In this document: positions 31,590 through 40,124 of the stretch, piece by piece | How the letters are laid out: every line of letters starts with the position of its first letter | Numbering within the stretch: position 1 is the first letter of the stretch | DNA from: Amycolatopsis suaedae | GTDB taxonomy: Bacteria; Actinomycetota; Actinomycetes; Mycobacteriales; Pseudonocardiaceae | DNA: 64,000 nt | Direction: 5' to 3' | NCBI RefSeq assembly: GCF_004214935.1 | Contig: NZ_SFCC01000012.1 | Coordinates: 124,001 to 188,000, forward strand | Notes under the pieces: model-generated | Database searches by the model: none | What the model saw: only the letters and a program-made list of their open reading frames with translations | What the model was told of the DNA's origin: nothing | Position numbers and translations under genes: made by a program

Positions 31590-33017
31590 ATGGGGGCATC
31601 GATGGGAGACCGGCGCGGGGTGGTCCTGGCCCTGGCGTGCGCGGCGCAGTTCATGGTGGTGCTCGACATCTCCGTGGTGAACGTCGCGCTGCCGTCGATC
31701 CAGCGGTCCCTCGGGTTCGGCGACGCCGTCCAGCAGTGGGTGGTCAACGCCTACGCCCTGACCTTCGCCGGCCTGCTGCTGCTCGGCGGGCGGCTGGCCG
31801 ACCTCTACGGCCACCGGCGCGTGTTCCTCACCGGCCTGGCGTTGTTCTCCGGCGCGAGCCTGGCCGGTGGCCTGGCCGGCACCGCCGAGTTGCTCGTCGC
31901 CGCCCGCGCCGTGCAGGGCATCGGGGCGGCCGTGCTCGCCCCGGCCACCCTGACCGTGCTCACCGGCACGTTCGCCGAAGGACCCCGGCGGACGCGTGCG
32001 CTGGCGATGTGGACCGCGGTGGGCGTCGCCGGTGGCACCGCGGGCAACCTGCTCGGCGGGATTCTCACCGAGTACCTGTCCTGGCGGTCCATCCTGCTGA
32101 TCAACGTCCCGGTCGGGGCGGTCGCCCTGCTGCTCGCCCCGCGTCACCTCGCCGGGCACCACCGGCCCGCCGGACGGCCCCGGCTCGACGTGACCGGGGC
32201 GGTGCTGGCGACCCTCGGGCTGTCCGCGCTGACCTTCGGCATCGCCCGGTCGCACACCTCGGGCTGGGCCGCACCCGCCACGGTGGCCGCCCTGGCCGTC
32301 GCGGCCGCCGCGCTCGCGGCGTTCGTGGTGGTGGAAGCCCGTTTCGCCGCGGTCCCGGTCATCCCGCCGCGGCTGTTCCGGGCCCGCGCGATCAGCATCG
32401 GCAACCTCGCCATGCTCCTGGCAGGCGCCTGCCTCAACCCGATGTGGTTCTTCCTCACCCTGGCCATGCAGAACGTCCTGCACTACAGCCCGCTGCAGAC
32501 CGGGCTGGCCTTCCTGCCGCACACCGTGGTCACCATCGTCGTGGCCGCCCGCGTCACCCCGTGGCTGATGCGGCACGTCGGCAGCCGCACGCTCGTCGCG
32601 CTCGGCTCCCTGCTCGCCGCCGCGGGGTTCGCCTGGCAGGCCCAGCTCACCCCGGACAGCGGTTACCTGACCGGCATCCTCGGCCCCGCCATCGTGTTCT
32701 CCCTCGGCGGCGGGCTGCTCAACACCCCGCTGACCACCCTCGTCACCTCCGGCGTCGGCCCCGGTGACGGCGGAGCCGCGTCCGGGCTGATGAACACCAC
32801 CAAGCAGGTCGGCGGCGCCGTCGGCCTGGCCGCACTGGTCACCCTCGCCGGTCCCGGCTACGCGACCGCCTTCCTCGCCATGGCGGCCCTCATGGCCGTC
32901 ACCGCGGTCGTCGCCCTCACCCTTCCCCGCGGGCCCGTCATCCGCGCCGGCCGGGGAGAGCGGCGAGGCCGGCCAGCGCCGCCGCGTAACACAGCCCGGC
33001 GACCACGGTGCAGCTGA
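31590..33017 (+). CDS. DHA2-type MFS multidrug exporter
   Basis: The 475-residue EmrB/QacA-like pump has about 14 membrane segments. TM1 has the D-I-S-V-V-N-V-A-L-P motif, motif A is GGRLADLYGHRRVFLTG, and motif C lies in TM5 (TAGNLLGGILTEYLSWRSILLINVPVG). ATG 31590 directly follows a long inverted repeat; ATG 31602 with a GGGGG upstream is an alternative. The last 26 residues overlap the convergent exporter gene by 80 bp and are probably non-functional tail. Confidence 0.88.
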   Translation: MGASMGDRRGVVLALACAAQFMVVLDISVVNVALPSIQRSLGFGDAVQQWVVNAYALTFAGLLLLGGRLADLYGHRRVFLTGLALFSGASLAGGLAGTAELLVAARAVQGIGAAVLAPATLTVLTGTFAEGPRRTRALAMWTAVGVAGGTAGNLLGGILTEYLSWRSILLINVPVGAVALLLAPRHLAGHHRPAGRPRLDVTGAVLATLGLSALTFGIARSHTSGWAAPATVAALAVAAAALAAFVVVEARFAAVPVIPPRLFRARAISIGNLAMLLAGACLNPMWFFLTLAMQNVLHYSPLQTGLAFLPHTVVTIVVAARVTPWLMRHVGSRTLVALGSLLAAAGFAWQAQLTPDSGYLTGILGPAIVFSLGGGLLNTPLTTLVTSGVGPGDGGAASGLMNTTKQVGGAVGLAALVTLAGPGYATAFLAMAALMAVTAVVALTLPRGPVIRAGRGERRGRPAPPRNTARRPRCS

Positions 33018-34452
33018 TGGTGAGCGCGTCGAGGAACGAGGCCTGGGCCGCGTCGAGCAGGCGCGGGTCGGCTCCGGCCACGGAGAACGCCACGGGCACC
33101 GACCGAGCCGCCTCGTGTGCCTGGCCGGTGGCGGCGAAGGCGCTGTCGAGCAGGCGTGCCCCGAACACCGAGGAGAAGACCGAGCCGACCACCGCCACGC
33201 CGAGGGTGGAGCCGAGTTCACGGGTCGCGTCGTTGACCGCCGACCCGACTCCGGCCCGGGCGGGCGGGAGCACCCGCATGATCGACTCGGTGGCCGGGGT
33301 GGAGATCAGGCCCATGCCCAGGCCCATGAGCACCATCTGCGGCACGATCGTCGACCAGTAGGCGGTGTCGGCGGCGACGCTGCCTGCGATCCAGGCCATC
33401 GCGGTGCCGAACGAGACCAGCCCGGCCACCACGACCGATCTCGTGCCCACCCGCGGCGCGAGCATGCCACCGGCGACGGAGGCGACGGCGATCGAGAGGG
33501 CCACCGGCAGGATCCGGGCGCCGGTCGAGAGCGGGCCGAATCCGCGCACCACCTGGAAGTACTGGGTGATCAGGAAGATGAAGCCGGCCAGCGCGAAGAA
33601 CGTCACCGCCACCGCACCGCTGGCGGCGCTGAAGCGGCGGTCGGTGAACAGCCGGATCTCCAGCATCGGATGCTCGGCGACCCGCTCGACCGCCACGAAC
33701 ACCGCGACCAGCAGGGCCGACCCGGCGAAGCCGAGCAGGGTCGCCGTGCTGTCCCAGCCGCGCTCGGGACCCTCGATCACCGTGTAGGTCAGCAGCCCGA
33801 GCAAGCCGGCCGACACCAGCAGGCCACGCAGATCCAGCCGCGGCACCGACGGGTCCCGCGACTCCGGCACCAGCGCGAAGCCGAGGACGGCGGCCACCAG
33901 CGCGAGCGGAACGAGCGCCAGGAAGACGCTGCCCCAGTAGAAATGCTCCAGCAGCAACCCGCCGGTCACCGGGCCGGACGCCACGCCCACCCCCACGACG
34001 GCGCCCCAGCCGCCGAGCGCCGCCGCGCGCTGCCTGCGCTCGCGGAAGGTGTTGGAGATGATCGACAGCGTCGTCGGGAAGATCAGCGCGGCGAACACGC
34101 CCATGCCGAATCTGGCGGCGATCAGCGTGCCCGTGCTGGCGGCCAGTGCTCCGGCCACCGAGGTGACCGCGAACCCGGCGAGGCCGAGCAGCAGCGCGGG
34201 GCGCCGTCCGTAGCGATCGGACAGTCCGCCCGCGGCCAGGACCAGCGCGGTGAAGGCCAGGTTGTAGCCGTCGACAACCCACTGGAGACCACGGGTCCCG
34301 GCACCGAGTTCCGTGGCGACACTCGGCAACGCGACGTTCACGATCGTGACGTCGAGGTTGATCGCGAGCGTCGCCGCGTACACCGCGACCAGGATCCCGG
34401 CCCGCCGTCGCAGGGTCAGGTCCGGCATGAGGTTCGGAGAACTCGCGCGCAT
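32938..34452 (-). CDS. DHA2-type MFS multidrug exporter
   Basis: The 504-residue EmrB/QacA-like 14-TM pump has TM1 L-D-V-T-I-V-N-V-A-L-P-S-V, motif A GGLSDRYGRRPALLLG, and motif C GVGVASGPVTGGLLLEHFYWGSVF. An internal Met (34428, MPDLTLRRR) is an equally good start. It is divergent from an HxlR-family regulator with nested inverted repeats between them, which suggests ligand-dependent derepression. The gene is convergent and overlapping with the other DHA2 pump. Confidence 0.88.
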   Translation of the reverse strand: MRASSPNLMPDLTLRRRAGILVAVYAATLAINLDVTIVNVALPSVATELGAGTRGLQWVVDGYNLAFTALVLAAGGLSDRYGRRPALLLGLAGFAVTSVAGALAASTGTLIAARFGMGVFAALIFPTTLSIISNTFRERRQRAAALGGWGAVVGVGVASGPVTGGLLLEHFYWGSVFLALVPLALVAAVLGFALVPESRDPSVPRLDLRGLLVSAGLLGLLTYTVIEGPERGWDSTATLLGFAGSALLVAVFVAVERVAEHPMLEIRLFTDRRFSAASGAVAVTFFALAGFIFLITQYFQVVRGFGPLSTGARILPVALSIAVASVAGGMLAPRVGTRSVVVAGLVSFGTAMAWIAGSVAADTAYWSTIVPQMVLMGLGMGLISTPATESIMRVLPPARAGVGSAVNDATRELGSTLGVAVVGSVFSSVFGARLLDSAFAATGQAHEAARSVPVAFSVAGADPRLLDAAQASFLDALTISCTVVAGLCYAAALAGLAALPGRRG

Positions 34453-34473
34453 GTTCTCGTCCTACTGCCTGGA

Positions 34474-34511
34474 GTTTGAAAAAGTCAAGTGTCCACTCTT
34501 GAATATCAAAC
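34474..34511. promoter_or_regulatory. Nested inverted repeats, HxlR operator candidate
   Basis: Outer arms GTTTGA (34474-34479) and TCAAAC (34506-34511) enclose inner arms TCAAG (34485-34489) and CTTGA (34498-34502). This A+T-rich block lies between the divergent DHA2 pump and HxlR regulator genes and just upstream of the TAGGTT -10 (34522-34527) of the regulator. Confidence 0.5.
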
Positions 34512-34533
34512 ACCGTGCGGCTAGGTTCGGAGC

Positions 34534-35190
34534 ATGCGTTCCTACGGCCACTACTGCGCGGTCGCGAAGGCTCTGGACGTGATCGGCGACCGCTGGACAC
34601 TCCTGGTGATCCGGGAGCTCTTCCTGCAGGGCGGGTGCCGCCACGCCGACCTGATGGCCGGGCTGCCCGGCATCGCCACCAACCTGCTCGGCGACCGGCT
34701 GCGCAAGCTCGAGGCGAACGGGCTGGTGCGCAGGGAGGCGGCGGCTCCACCGGTGGCCGCGACCCTCTACCACCTCACCGACGCCGGCCGGGACCTGCAG
34801 CCGGTACTCCGGGCGCTCGGCCACTTCGGCGCCAGGTACATGCCCAGCCCGACCGGTGACGAGGAGTTCCGCAGCCACTGGGTGGCGTTCCCCGTCTCGG
34901 AACTTCTCGACGACGCCGACCCCGGTGGACCCCAGGTCGTCTTCGAGATCCGCACCGGGGACCGGCCCACGTTCGTCGAACTGGCCGACGGCGAGATGCG
35001 CACGACGTTCACCGCTCCCCGATCGCCCGACCTCGTCCTGGACGGTCCCGCTCCGCTTGTCCTCGGCGTGCTCACCGGGCAGCTCACGGTGACCAACGCC
35101 CGCCGGATGGGGTTGCGCACCGAGGGGTCGACCGCCCCGCTGCGACGCCTGCGCTACCTCGTCCCGGCCGGACCGGAGGCCCAGGCATGA
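34534..35190 (+). CDS. HxlR-family regulator with C-terminal SCP2-like domain
   Basis: The 218-residue protein has an N-terminal HxlR winged helix (YCAVAKALDVIGDRWTLLVIRELFLQGGCRHADLMAGLPGIATNLLGDRLRKLEANGLV) and a C-terminal 110-residue alpha/beta extension similar to sterol-carrier-like ligand domains found in this subclass. The Cys at residue 8 is placed as in redox-sensing HxlR proteins. ATG 34534 follows TAGGTT by 6 nt (leaderless). It overlaps the hydrolase gene by 4 bp, so regulator and enzyme are co-expressed, and it is divergent from the drug exporter. Confidence 0.86.
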   Translation: MRSYGHYCAVAKALDVIGDRWTLLVIRELFLQGGCRHADLMAGLPGIATNLLGDRLRKLEANGLVRREAAAPPVAATLYHLTDAGRDLQPVLRALGHFGARYMPSPTGDEEFRSHWVAFPVSELLDDADPGGPQVVFEIRTGDRPTFVELADGEMRTTFTAPRSPDLVLDGPAPLVLGVLTGQLTVTNARRMGLRTEGSTAPLRRLRYLVPAGPEAQA

Positions 35191-36044
35191 CGGCGCGCCG
35201 CCCGTCGTGGGTGGACGACGACCTGTTCCCCTTCCCGAGCCGGTTCGCCGACATCGACGGGCACACCGTCCACTACGTGGACGAAGGATCGGGGCCGACG
35301 CTGCTGTTCCTGCACGGCAACCCGACCTGGTCGTTCGAGTTCCGCGACGTCATCCGGGCCCTGCGGGCACGGTTCCGCTGCGTCGCCCTGGACTACCCCG
35401 GCTTCGGGCTGTCCACGGCCCGCCCCGGCTACCGGTATCTGCCCGAGGACCACGCCCAGGTCGTCACCGCGTTCGTCTGCGCCCTGGGCTTGACTGGAAT
35501 CACCCTGGTGGGCCACGACTGGGGTGGCCCCATCGGCCTGGCCACCGTCCAGCGGCGGCCCGCCGCCTTCACCGGCCTCGTGCTGGCCAACACCTGGGCC
35601 TGGCCCATCGGGGACCTCCACATCAAGGCCGCCTCGCACCTGTTCGGCAACCCGCTGGGGCGGGTGCTGATCAGGCGGCTCAACCTGTTCGTCAACGCGC
35701 TGATCCCGGCCGGGCACCGGCTGCGGAAGCCGACCGCCGCCGAGATGGCCCACTACCGCAAGCCGCCCGGCGTTCCCGGCGCGTCGGCGGTACTCCCCGG
35801 TCGCATCACCGCCAGCCGCGACTTCCTCGCCGGCGTCGAGGCCGGGCTCGCCGGCCTCGCGTCGCTCCCGGCGCTCATCGTGTGGGGCGACGCCGACTTC
35901 GCCTTCCGCGCCAAGGAACGGCGGCGCTGGGAGCAGACCTTCGCCGACCACCACACCGTCGTCATCGAGGGCGCGGGTCACTTCGTGCAGTCCGACGCAC
36001 CGCGGGAGTTCGCGGCCGCGATCCGCGACTGGCGGTCCGGGTGA
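35187..36044 (+). CDS. Haloalkane-dehalogenase-like alpha/beta hydrolase
   Basis: The 285-residue alpha/beta-hydrolase has H43-G-N45-P (oxyanion hole with a halide-stabilising Asn), nucleophile Asp111 followed by Trp112 in GHDWGGP, a probable acid Asp235/237 in WGDADF, and His265 in GAGHFVQ. The Asp nucleophile with adjacent Trp and HGNP Asn are the residue set of haloalkane dehalogenases; epoxide hydrolases share HDWG but normally have HGFP. It could therefore cleave carbon-halogen bonds, but that is an inference from motifs. It is translationally coupled to the HxlR regulator. Confidence 0.75.
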   Translation: MTARRPSWVDDDLFPFPSRFADIDGHTVHYVDEGSGPTLLFLHGNPTWSFEFRDVIRALRARFRCVALDYPGFGLSTARPGYRYLPEDHAQVVTAFVCALGLTGITLVGHDWGGPIGLATVQRRPAAFTGLVLANTWAWPIGDLHIKAASHLFGNPLGRVLIRRLNLFVNALIPAGHRLRKPTAAEMAHYRKPPGVPGASAVLPGRITASRDFLAGVEAGLAGLASLPALIVWGDADFAFRAKERRRWEQTFADHHTVVIEGAGHFVQSDAPREFAAAIRDWRSG

Positions 36045-36048
36045 CCCG

Positions 36049-37314
36049 TCAGCCGCCTGCGATCTCCTTCTCGATGGCGGCGACCTCGGCCGCGTTGTCC
36101 GCTTCCCGCACGAGGTAGGCGTGCCGGGCGGTCTCCAGCTTGTCCGCCAGGTCGGCCGTCGCGGCGCTGCCCTTCTTCAGCAGATCCTTCGCGATCCGGT
36201 CGGACAGCGCGTTCAGGGCCGTGGACTGGTTGGCCGTGAAGCTCGGCACCCGGGTGAACATGGCCGGGATCTCCTCGACTCCGGCTGCACGGGTGCCGAG
36301 CGCGGACAGTCGCGTGGAGATGTCGTCCCAGAACGCCGCGTGATCGGTGAAGAACCGGGCGTCCATCACCAGCTGGCGCCGGTTACGGCGCCCGTTGTCC
36401 GCGCCGGCCACCGCGATCGGGGCGGGCCAGCCGTCGTCCCCCCGGACCTCCCCGGGATCGTTGACCATGACGTTCAGGGACTCGATGTCGAGTAGGTCCT
36501 GAATGTTCTTGGTGGCCATTTTCCCGAAGGCGACGTTCTTCTCCGCCTCCACTTCCTTGAGACCGTTCACCGCACTGAAACCCGCGTCGATGAGCTGACC
36601 GATGGTCGCCATCGACGGTGGCTCGGCGAATCCGGCGACGTCGGTGACCACCTTCGAGTAGTACTGCTGCAGTCCGGTGGTGATGGCGCCGTAGTCCGCC
36701 AGGTTCCCCGCCAGGCTTTCGAGAAACTTGGCGCTGCTGTTCAGCAGTCCCGAGATGACATTCGTCGTGACACTGGCCGCGTTGCTCTGGGAAGCCAGGA
36801 CCACGCCGTAGGTGCCGGAGGCGATCGGGCTTTCCCATCCGGCCGGAGCTTTCGTCCGGATGTAGGCGGCGTCGGACGGGATCACGACCTCGCGCGCGAG
36901 GGTGTCCCGGATTCGCAGCCACGTGATCAGGAACTTGCCGATGGTGATCGGTGTGTTGGCGATGTCGTCGACGTTGAGCTGGAAGTGCTTGTCGTTGGAA
37001 TTCGCCTTGCCGAGAAGTTCCTCGACCCGCTTCCTCGCCGCCGGCGCCTCCGGGTGGGGCACCTGCTCCTCGGCCAGAACGGCGAACCCGCTCGCGTAGA
37101 AGCCCAGTTTCTCGAACCACGACATCTTAACGTCCCGGTAGGTTTCCTCGACGGTTCCCCGCCTGCTCAGGACGTACTTCCACTGCGTGATCCTGCCGAT
37201 CGAGGTTTCCAGGTCCTCCAGGGCGGGAGCGGCCTGCGCGGCGAGATTCGCGTACGTCGCCCTGAGATCTTCGCAGTTCTGCGTGATCTTCTTTACGATT
37301 TCCTCGACCGACAT
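36049..37314 (-). CDS. Unrecognised 421-residue, mostly helical protein
   Basis: I do not recognise the family. The N-terminal 90 residues look like a heptad-rich helical hairpin (EEIVKKITQNCEDLRATYANL, APALEDLETSIGRI). A central part has W-E-S-P-I-A-S-G-T-Y-G and long Ser/Asn/Ala-rich amphipathic helices, and the C-terminus is a charged coiled coil. No signal peptide or membrane span is obvious. A Y-L-V-R-E near the C-terminus fits the YxxxD/E pattern of type VII secretion substrates, which may be chance. Codon use looks less GC-rich than neighbours. It is second in an operon, 30 bp after the gene at 37345-37887. Confidence 0.8.
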   Translation of the reverse strand: MSVEEIVKKITQNCEDLRATYANLAAQAAPALEDLETSIGRITQWKYVLSRRGTVEETYRDVKMSWFEKLGFYASGFAVLAEEQVPHPEAPAARKRVEELLGKANSNDKHFQLNVDDIANTPITIGKFLITWLRIRDTLAREVVIPSDAAYIRTKAPAGWESPIASGTYGVVLASQSNAASVTTNVISGLLNSSAKFLESLAGNLADYGAITTGLQQYYSKVVTDVAGFAEPPSMATIGQLIDAGFSAVNGLKEVEAEKNVAFGKMATKNIQDLLDIESLNVMVNDPGEVRGDDGWPAPIAVAGADNGRRNRRQLVMDARFFTDHAAFWDDISTRLSALGTRAAGVEEIPAMFTRVPSFTANQSTALNALSDRIAKDLLKKGSAATADLADKLETARHAYLVREADNAAEVAAIEKEIAGG

Positions 37315-37344
37315 GAGTCGCCGCCTCTCGACAGTGCCGCGCCG

Positions 37345-37887
37345 CTATCCGGCCAGGTACCGCTCGAACCGGGCGCGATGCTCGTTGATCTCCGCCATTT
37401 CCGGAAGGACCGGAGCTCGCTGGTCCAGGTGCACGTCGCGGAGCGCCTCACTGATGAGGGCCGACAGCGATGCCGCGCTCGCGTCGTCGAACACCGCCGG
37501 GACGATTCCCATCAGGCAGAACTTGCCGGCCGAGTCGAATTCGACGATCCATCGCCGGCCCGGATCGTCGATGGACGCCGGCGGGCGCCAGACCGGAAGC
37601 TCCCCTGCCCGTGCCCGCTCGCGGAGTTTCTCCAGCTTTCGCTGCCACAGCATGAACTCGTTCCAGAAACCGCGAAGCCGGTCCGGTTCGGTCACCGTGA
37701 CCTCGTCGTCGGCCGGTTCGGGAGCGTCCGGCGGCAGCGCGGCGAGAATCGTCTCCGTGAGGGTCGCGCAGAACTCGACCGGGTCATCGTAGTGCCGCCG
37801 CCACGACCGGTCGACGGTCACACCGTCGACGACATCGCCCGTCGTGCGCACGTCGAAAACGCCGTACTCGTCGGTGGCTTCGCCCAT
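37345..37887 (-). CDS. Unrecognised 180-residue protein with YbaB-like halves
   Basis: The product is acidic and soluble. Two stretches resemble the C-terminal half of YbaB/EbfC-type proteins, each a beta strand pair followed by a helix: TGDVVDGVTVDRSWRRHYDD then a Leu-rich helix ending ETILAAL (about 15-55), and WIVEFDSAGKFCLMGIVP then LSALISEALRDV (about 115-155). The resemblance is by eye. YbaB-like proteins are common beside actinobacterial type VII secretion and WXG genes. ATG 37887 has GGAGGGGG upstream. It is the first gene of the pair with 36049-37314. Confidence 0.7.
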   Translation of the reverse strand: MGEATDEYGVFDVRTTGDVVDGVTVDRSWRRHYDDPVEFCATLTETILAALPPDAPEPADDEVTVTEPDRLRGFWNEFMLWQRKLEKLRERARAGELPVWRPPASIDDPGRRWIVEFDSAGKFCLMGIVPAVFDDASAASLSALISEALRDVHLDQRAPVLPEMAEINEHRARFERYLAG

Positions 37888-38078
37888 TGCGTCCCCCTCC
37901 GGCCGCCCGGGACAACTGTATCCCCGGATCGCGGAACCGTTGTCGGTCGAATGCCCGACAACCGCGTACGTCACCGGGCGTAGGTCCAGGTGCCGGTCGT
38001 CGGCGGACGACGCTAGGACCGGCAAACCGCGAACCTGTTGCCGTCAGGAGGAACGGTTTCGAAGGAACGGAGCGAACG

Positions 38079-38540
38079 ATGACGATCAAGACAACCCTGA
38101 CGGGAATCGGGAACTGGCTTGCCCGGCACAGTGTCGGCGCGCTGCGGGTGAGCGTCGGGGTGGTGTTTCTCGGGTTCGGGGTACTGAAGTTCATTCCCGG
38201 CGCCAGCCCGGCGCAGGAGCTGGTGATCCGCACGCTGGAGACGCTGTCGTTCGGCGTGCTGTCGCCGCAGGCGGCGCTGCTGGTGACGGCGGTCGCGGAG
38301 TGTTTCATCGGCCTCACCCTGATCACCGGCAGGCTGCTGAAGACCGGCCTGGTGGTACTCGGGGCGTCGCTGGTGGGCATCCTGTCGCCGCTGGTGCTGT
38401 TCTTCACCGACCTGTTCCCCGGCGCGCCGACGCTGGAGGCCCAGTACGTGTTCAAGGACATCGTGCTGGTCACCGCCGGCCTGGTGATCGCCGCAGGCGC
38501 GCTCGGCGCCCGGCTGCGGCCGGTCCCCCACGCAGCATGA
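38079..38540 (+). CDS. DoxX-family membrane protein
   Basis: The 153-residue protein has four hydrophobic segments in the DoxX/YqjF pattern: G-x-L-R-V-S-V-G-V-V-F-L-x-F-G-x-x-K-F in TM1, an A-E-C-F-I-G-L-x-L-I-T-G in TM3, and a K-D-I-V-L-V-T-A-G-L-V-I in TM4. DoxX proteins are linked to respiratory, thiol or oxidative-stress functions but are poorly defined. GAAGGAACGGAG precedes ATG 38079. The stop overlaps the next start (ATGA). Confidence 0.82.
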   Translation: MTIKTTLTGIGNWLARHSVGALRVSVGVVFLGFGVLKFIPGASPAQELVIRTLETLSFGVLSPQAALLVTAVAECFIGLTLITGRLLKTGLVVLGASLVGILSPLVLFFTDLFPGAPTLEAQYVFKDIVLVTAGLVIAAGALGARLRPVPHAA

Positions 38541-39055
38541 CGATGCCGGTTGCCCACCGTGCCGGATCGCTCGATGATGGTGCGGTGATCCCAGCCTGGC
38601 GGGCAGATCGGTTACGCGATGACGACGAGATCGTCCGGTGGCGGCCTGTGCTCCGCGTTTCCCAGGCCGCCACCTGGGCCGGGCGGGACGTGGACGACCG
38701 ATGGGTTGTCGGTAAGCCGGGGGCGCACGTCCTGCGGGCGGAGTCGGCGCAGGGGGTGATCGCGTTGCTGCCTCTGCTGGACCGGCCGGTGACGGAGGTC
38801 GCGGCCGAACTCGGCACCGGCGTCAGCAGCCTTCCCTGCCATGACCTGGGTTTAGAACGCGTGCTCGGCGCCGCCCTTCACCGTGACAGCAGCGGTCACT
38901 GGACCACCCGGGCCATTGCCTGGATCGACGCAGGCTTTCCCTTCGCCGGGTGCCGCGACGCCCTGATCCAGGCGGCATCCGACAGGCGCGTCCCGCAGCG
39001 CGCTCGCCAGACAGCCGCCCGGATCCTGACCAGAAACCCCAGATCGTCCACTTAG
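38537..39055 (+). CDS. Hypothetical protein coupled to DoxX gene
   Basis: The 172-residue soluble protein of unrecognised family starts at an ATG overlapping the DoxX stop. It contains several Trp in the first half (PAWRADRL, VRWRPVLR, QAATWAGR, DRWVVGK) and a helical C-terminal half (GHWTTRAIAWIDAGFPFAGCRDALIQAASD). No catalytic motif or membrane segment is visible. Translational coupling suggests a soluble partner of the DoxX-like membrane protein. Confidence 0.65.
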   Translation: MTMPVAHRAGSLDDGAVIPAWRADRLRDDDEIVRWRPVLRVSQAATWAGRDVDDRWVVGKPGAHVLRAESAQGVIALLPLLDRPVTEVAAELGTGVSSLPCHDLGLERVLGAALHRDSSGHWTTRAIAWIDAGFPFAGCRDALIQAASDRRVPQRARQTAARILTRNPRSST

Positions 39056-39092
39056 GACATTCTGCCGCCGGGCTCCACGCTGGTCGTGCTCG

Positions 39093-40044
39093 TCAGAGCC
39101 GGGTCCTCTCCCGGGCGCCGACCGCGAGGCGGGCGTCCTCGGCGGCCAGGTCGGCGTTGATCTGCGTGGCCGCCGCCGAACCGGCCGCGGCGGCCGCGCC
39201 GACCTGGGCGGCCAGGTCGGTGACGTTGCCGGCGGCCCACACGCCGGGCACCTCGGTCCGCCCGGCCGCGTCGACCGCGATGTACTCACCCATGGGATGC
39301 GCCGTGGGGTACAGCCCGAGCCCGGCGAGGAACCCGGCGCGGGCCACCATCCTCGGCGAGACGGCGACCACCTCGCGTTCGACGACCGTGCCATCGGCCA
39401 GCCGGACACCGGCCAGGCGGTCCTCAGTGATCTCCACGGCGGCCACCTCGCCGTCCACCACGCGGATGCCCCGTGCGTCCAGTTGCTCCGCCTGTTCCCC
39501 GGCCGGCGCGGTGCCGCGAGCGAAGAACGTCACGTCGTCGCTGAGCTGGCGGAACAGCAACGCCTGGTGCACCGACATCGGACCGGTGGCCAGCACGCCG
39601 ATCGCCTGGTCGCGGACCTCCCAGCCGTGGCAGTACGGGCAGTGCAGCACATCGCGCCCCCAGCGCTGCCACAGTCCCGGGATGTCCGGCAGCTCGTCGG
39701 CCAGCCCCGTGGCGGCCAGCAGCCGGCCCGTGAACGACCTTTCCGCCGGCCAGCGTCGCCGCGAACAGATCACCCCTTCGGGTCACGGTGTCGACCACAC
39801 CGGACACCACCTCGCCCCCGTAGCCGCGCACCTCCTCGCGGCCTCGCGCCAGTAGCTCGGCGGGCGGCAGCCCGTCCAGGGCGAGCAGCCCGTGCACCCC
39901 GTCCGCCGGGGCGTTACGTGGCGTGCCCCCATCGACCACCACCACCGACCGCCGCACCCGCGCCAGCGTCAGCGCCGCGCCCAGGCCGGCGGCACCCCCA
40001 CCGACGACCACCACGTCGTAGCGGTCTGCCAATTCCTCTGTCAC
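39093..40044 (-). pseudogene. Frameshifted thioredoxin-reductase-like flavoprotein
   Basis: The N-terminal part reads in one frame from ATG 40044 with an FAD motif VVVGGGAAGLGAALTLAR, down to LAGGKVVH. The rest (GRLLAATGLADELPDIPG..., redox-active CPYC in HCPYCHGWE, a C-terminal FAD motif VPGVWAAGNVTD) continues in another frame. The break is at about 39725-39740, equivalent to one extra base or two missing. The full product would be about 316 residues, like actinobacterial NAD(P)/FAD oxidoreductases paired with XRE-cupin regulators. The divergent regulator with a shared TTGCC-N5-GGCAA operator fits this. It is either a true pseudogene or a sequencing error. Confidence 0.8.
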
Positions 40045-40099
40045 CGTGGATCACCTCCACGGCCACCATCGCACCGCTCACACCAGCTTGCAAATTAAG

Positions 40100-40114
40100 T
40101 TGCCGAACTGGCAA
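40100..40114. promoter_or_regulatory. TTGCC-N5-GGCAA operator, copy 1
   Basis: TTGCCGAACTGGCAA lies between the divergent flavoprotein (start 40044) and XRE-cupin regulator (start 40125) genes. It is the first of three identical-arm sites in 3.3 kb and the likely autoregulatory site of the XRE-cupin protein. Confidence 0.65.
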
Positions 40115-40124
40115 AGTGGTCGGT

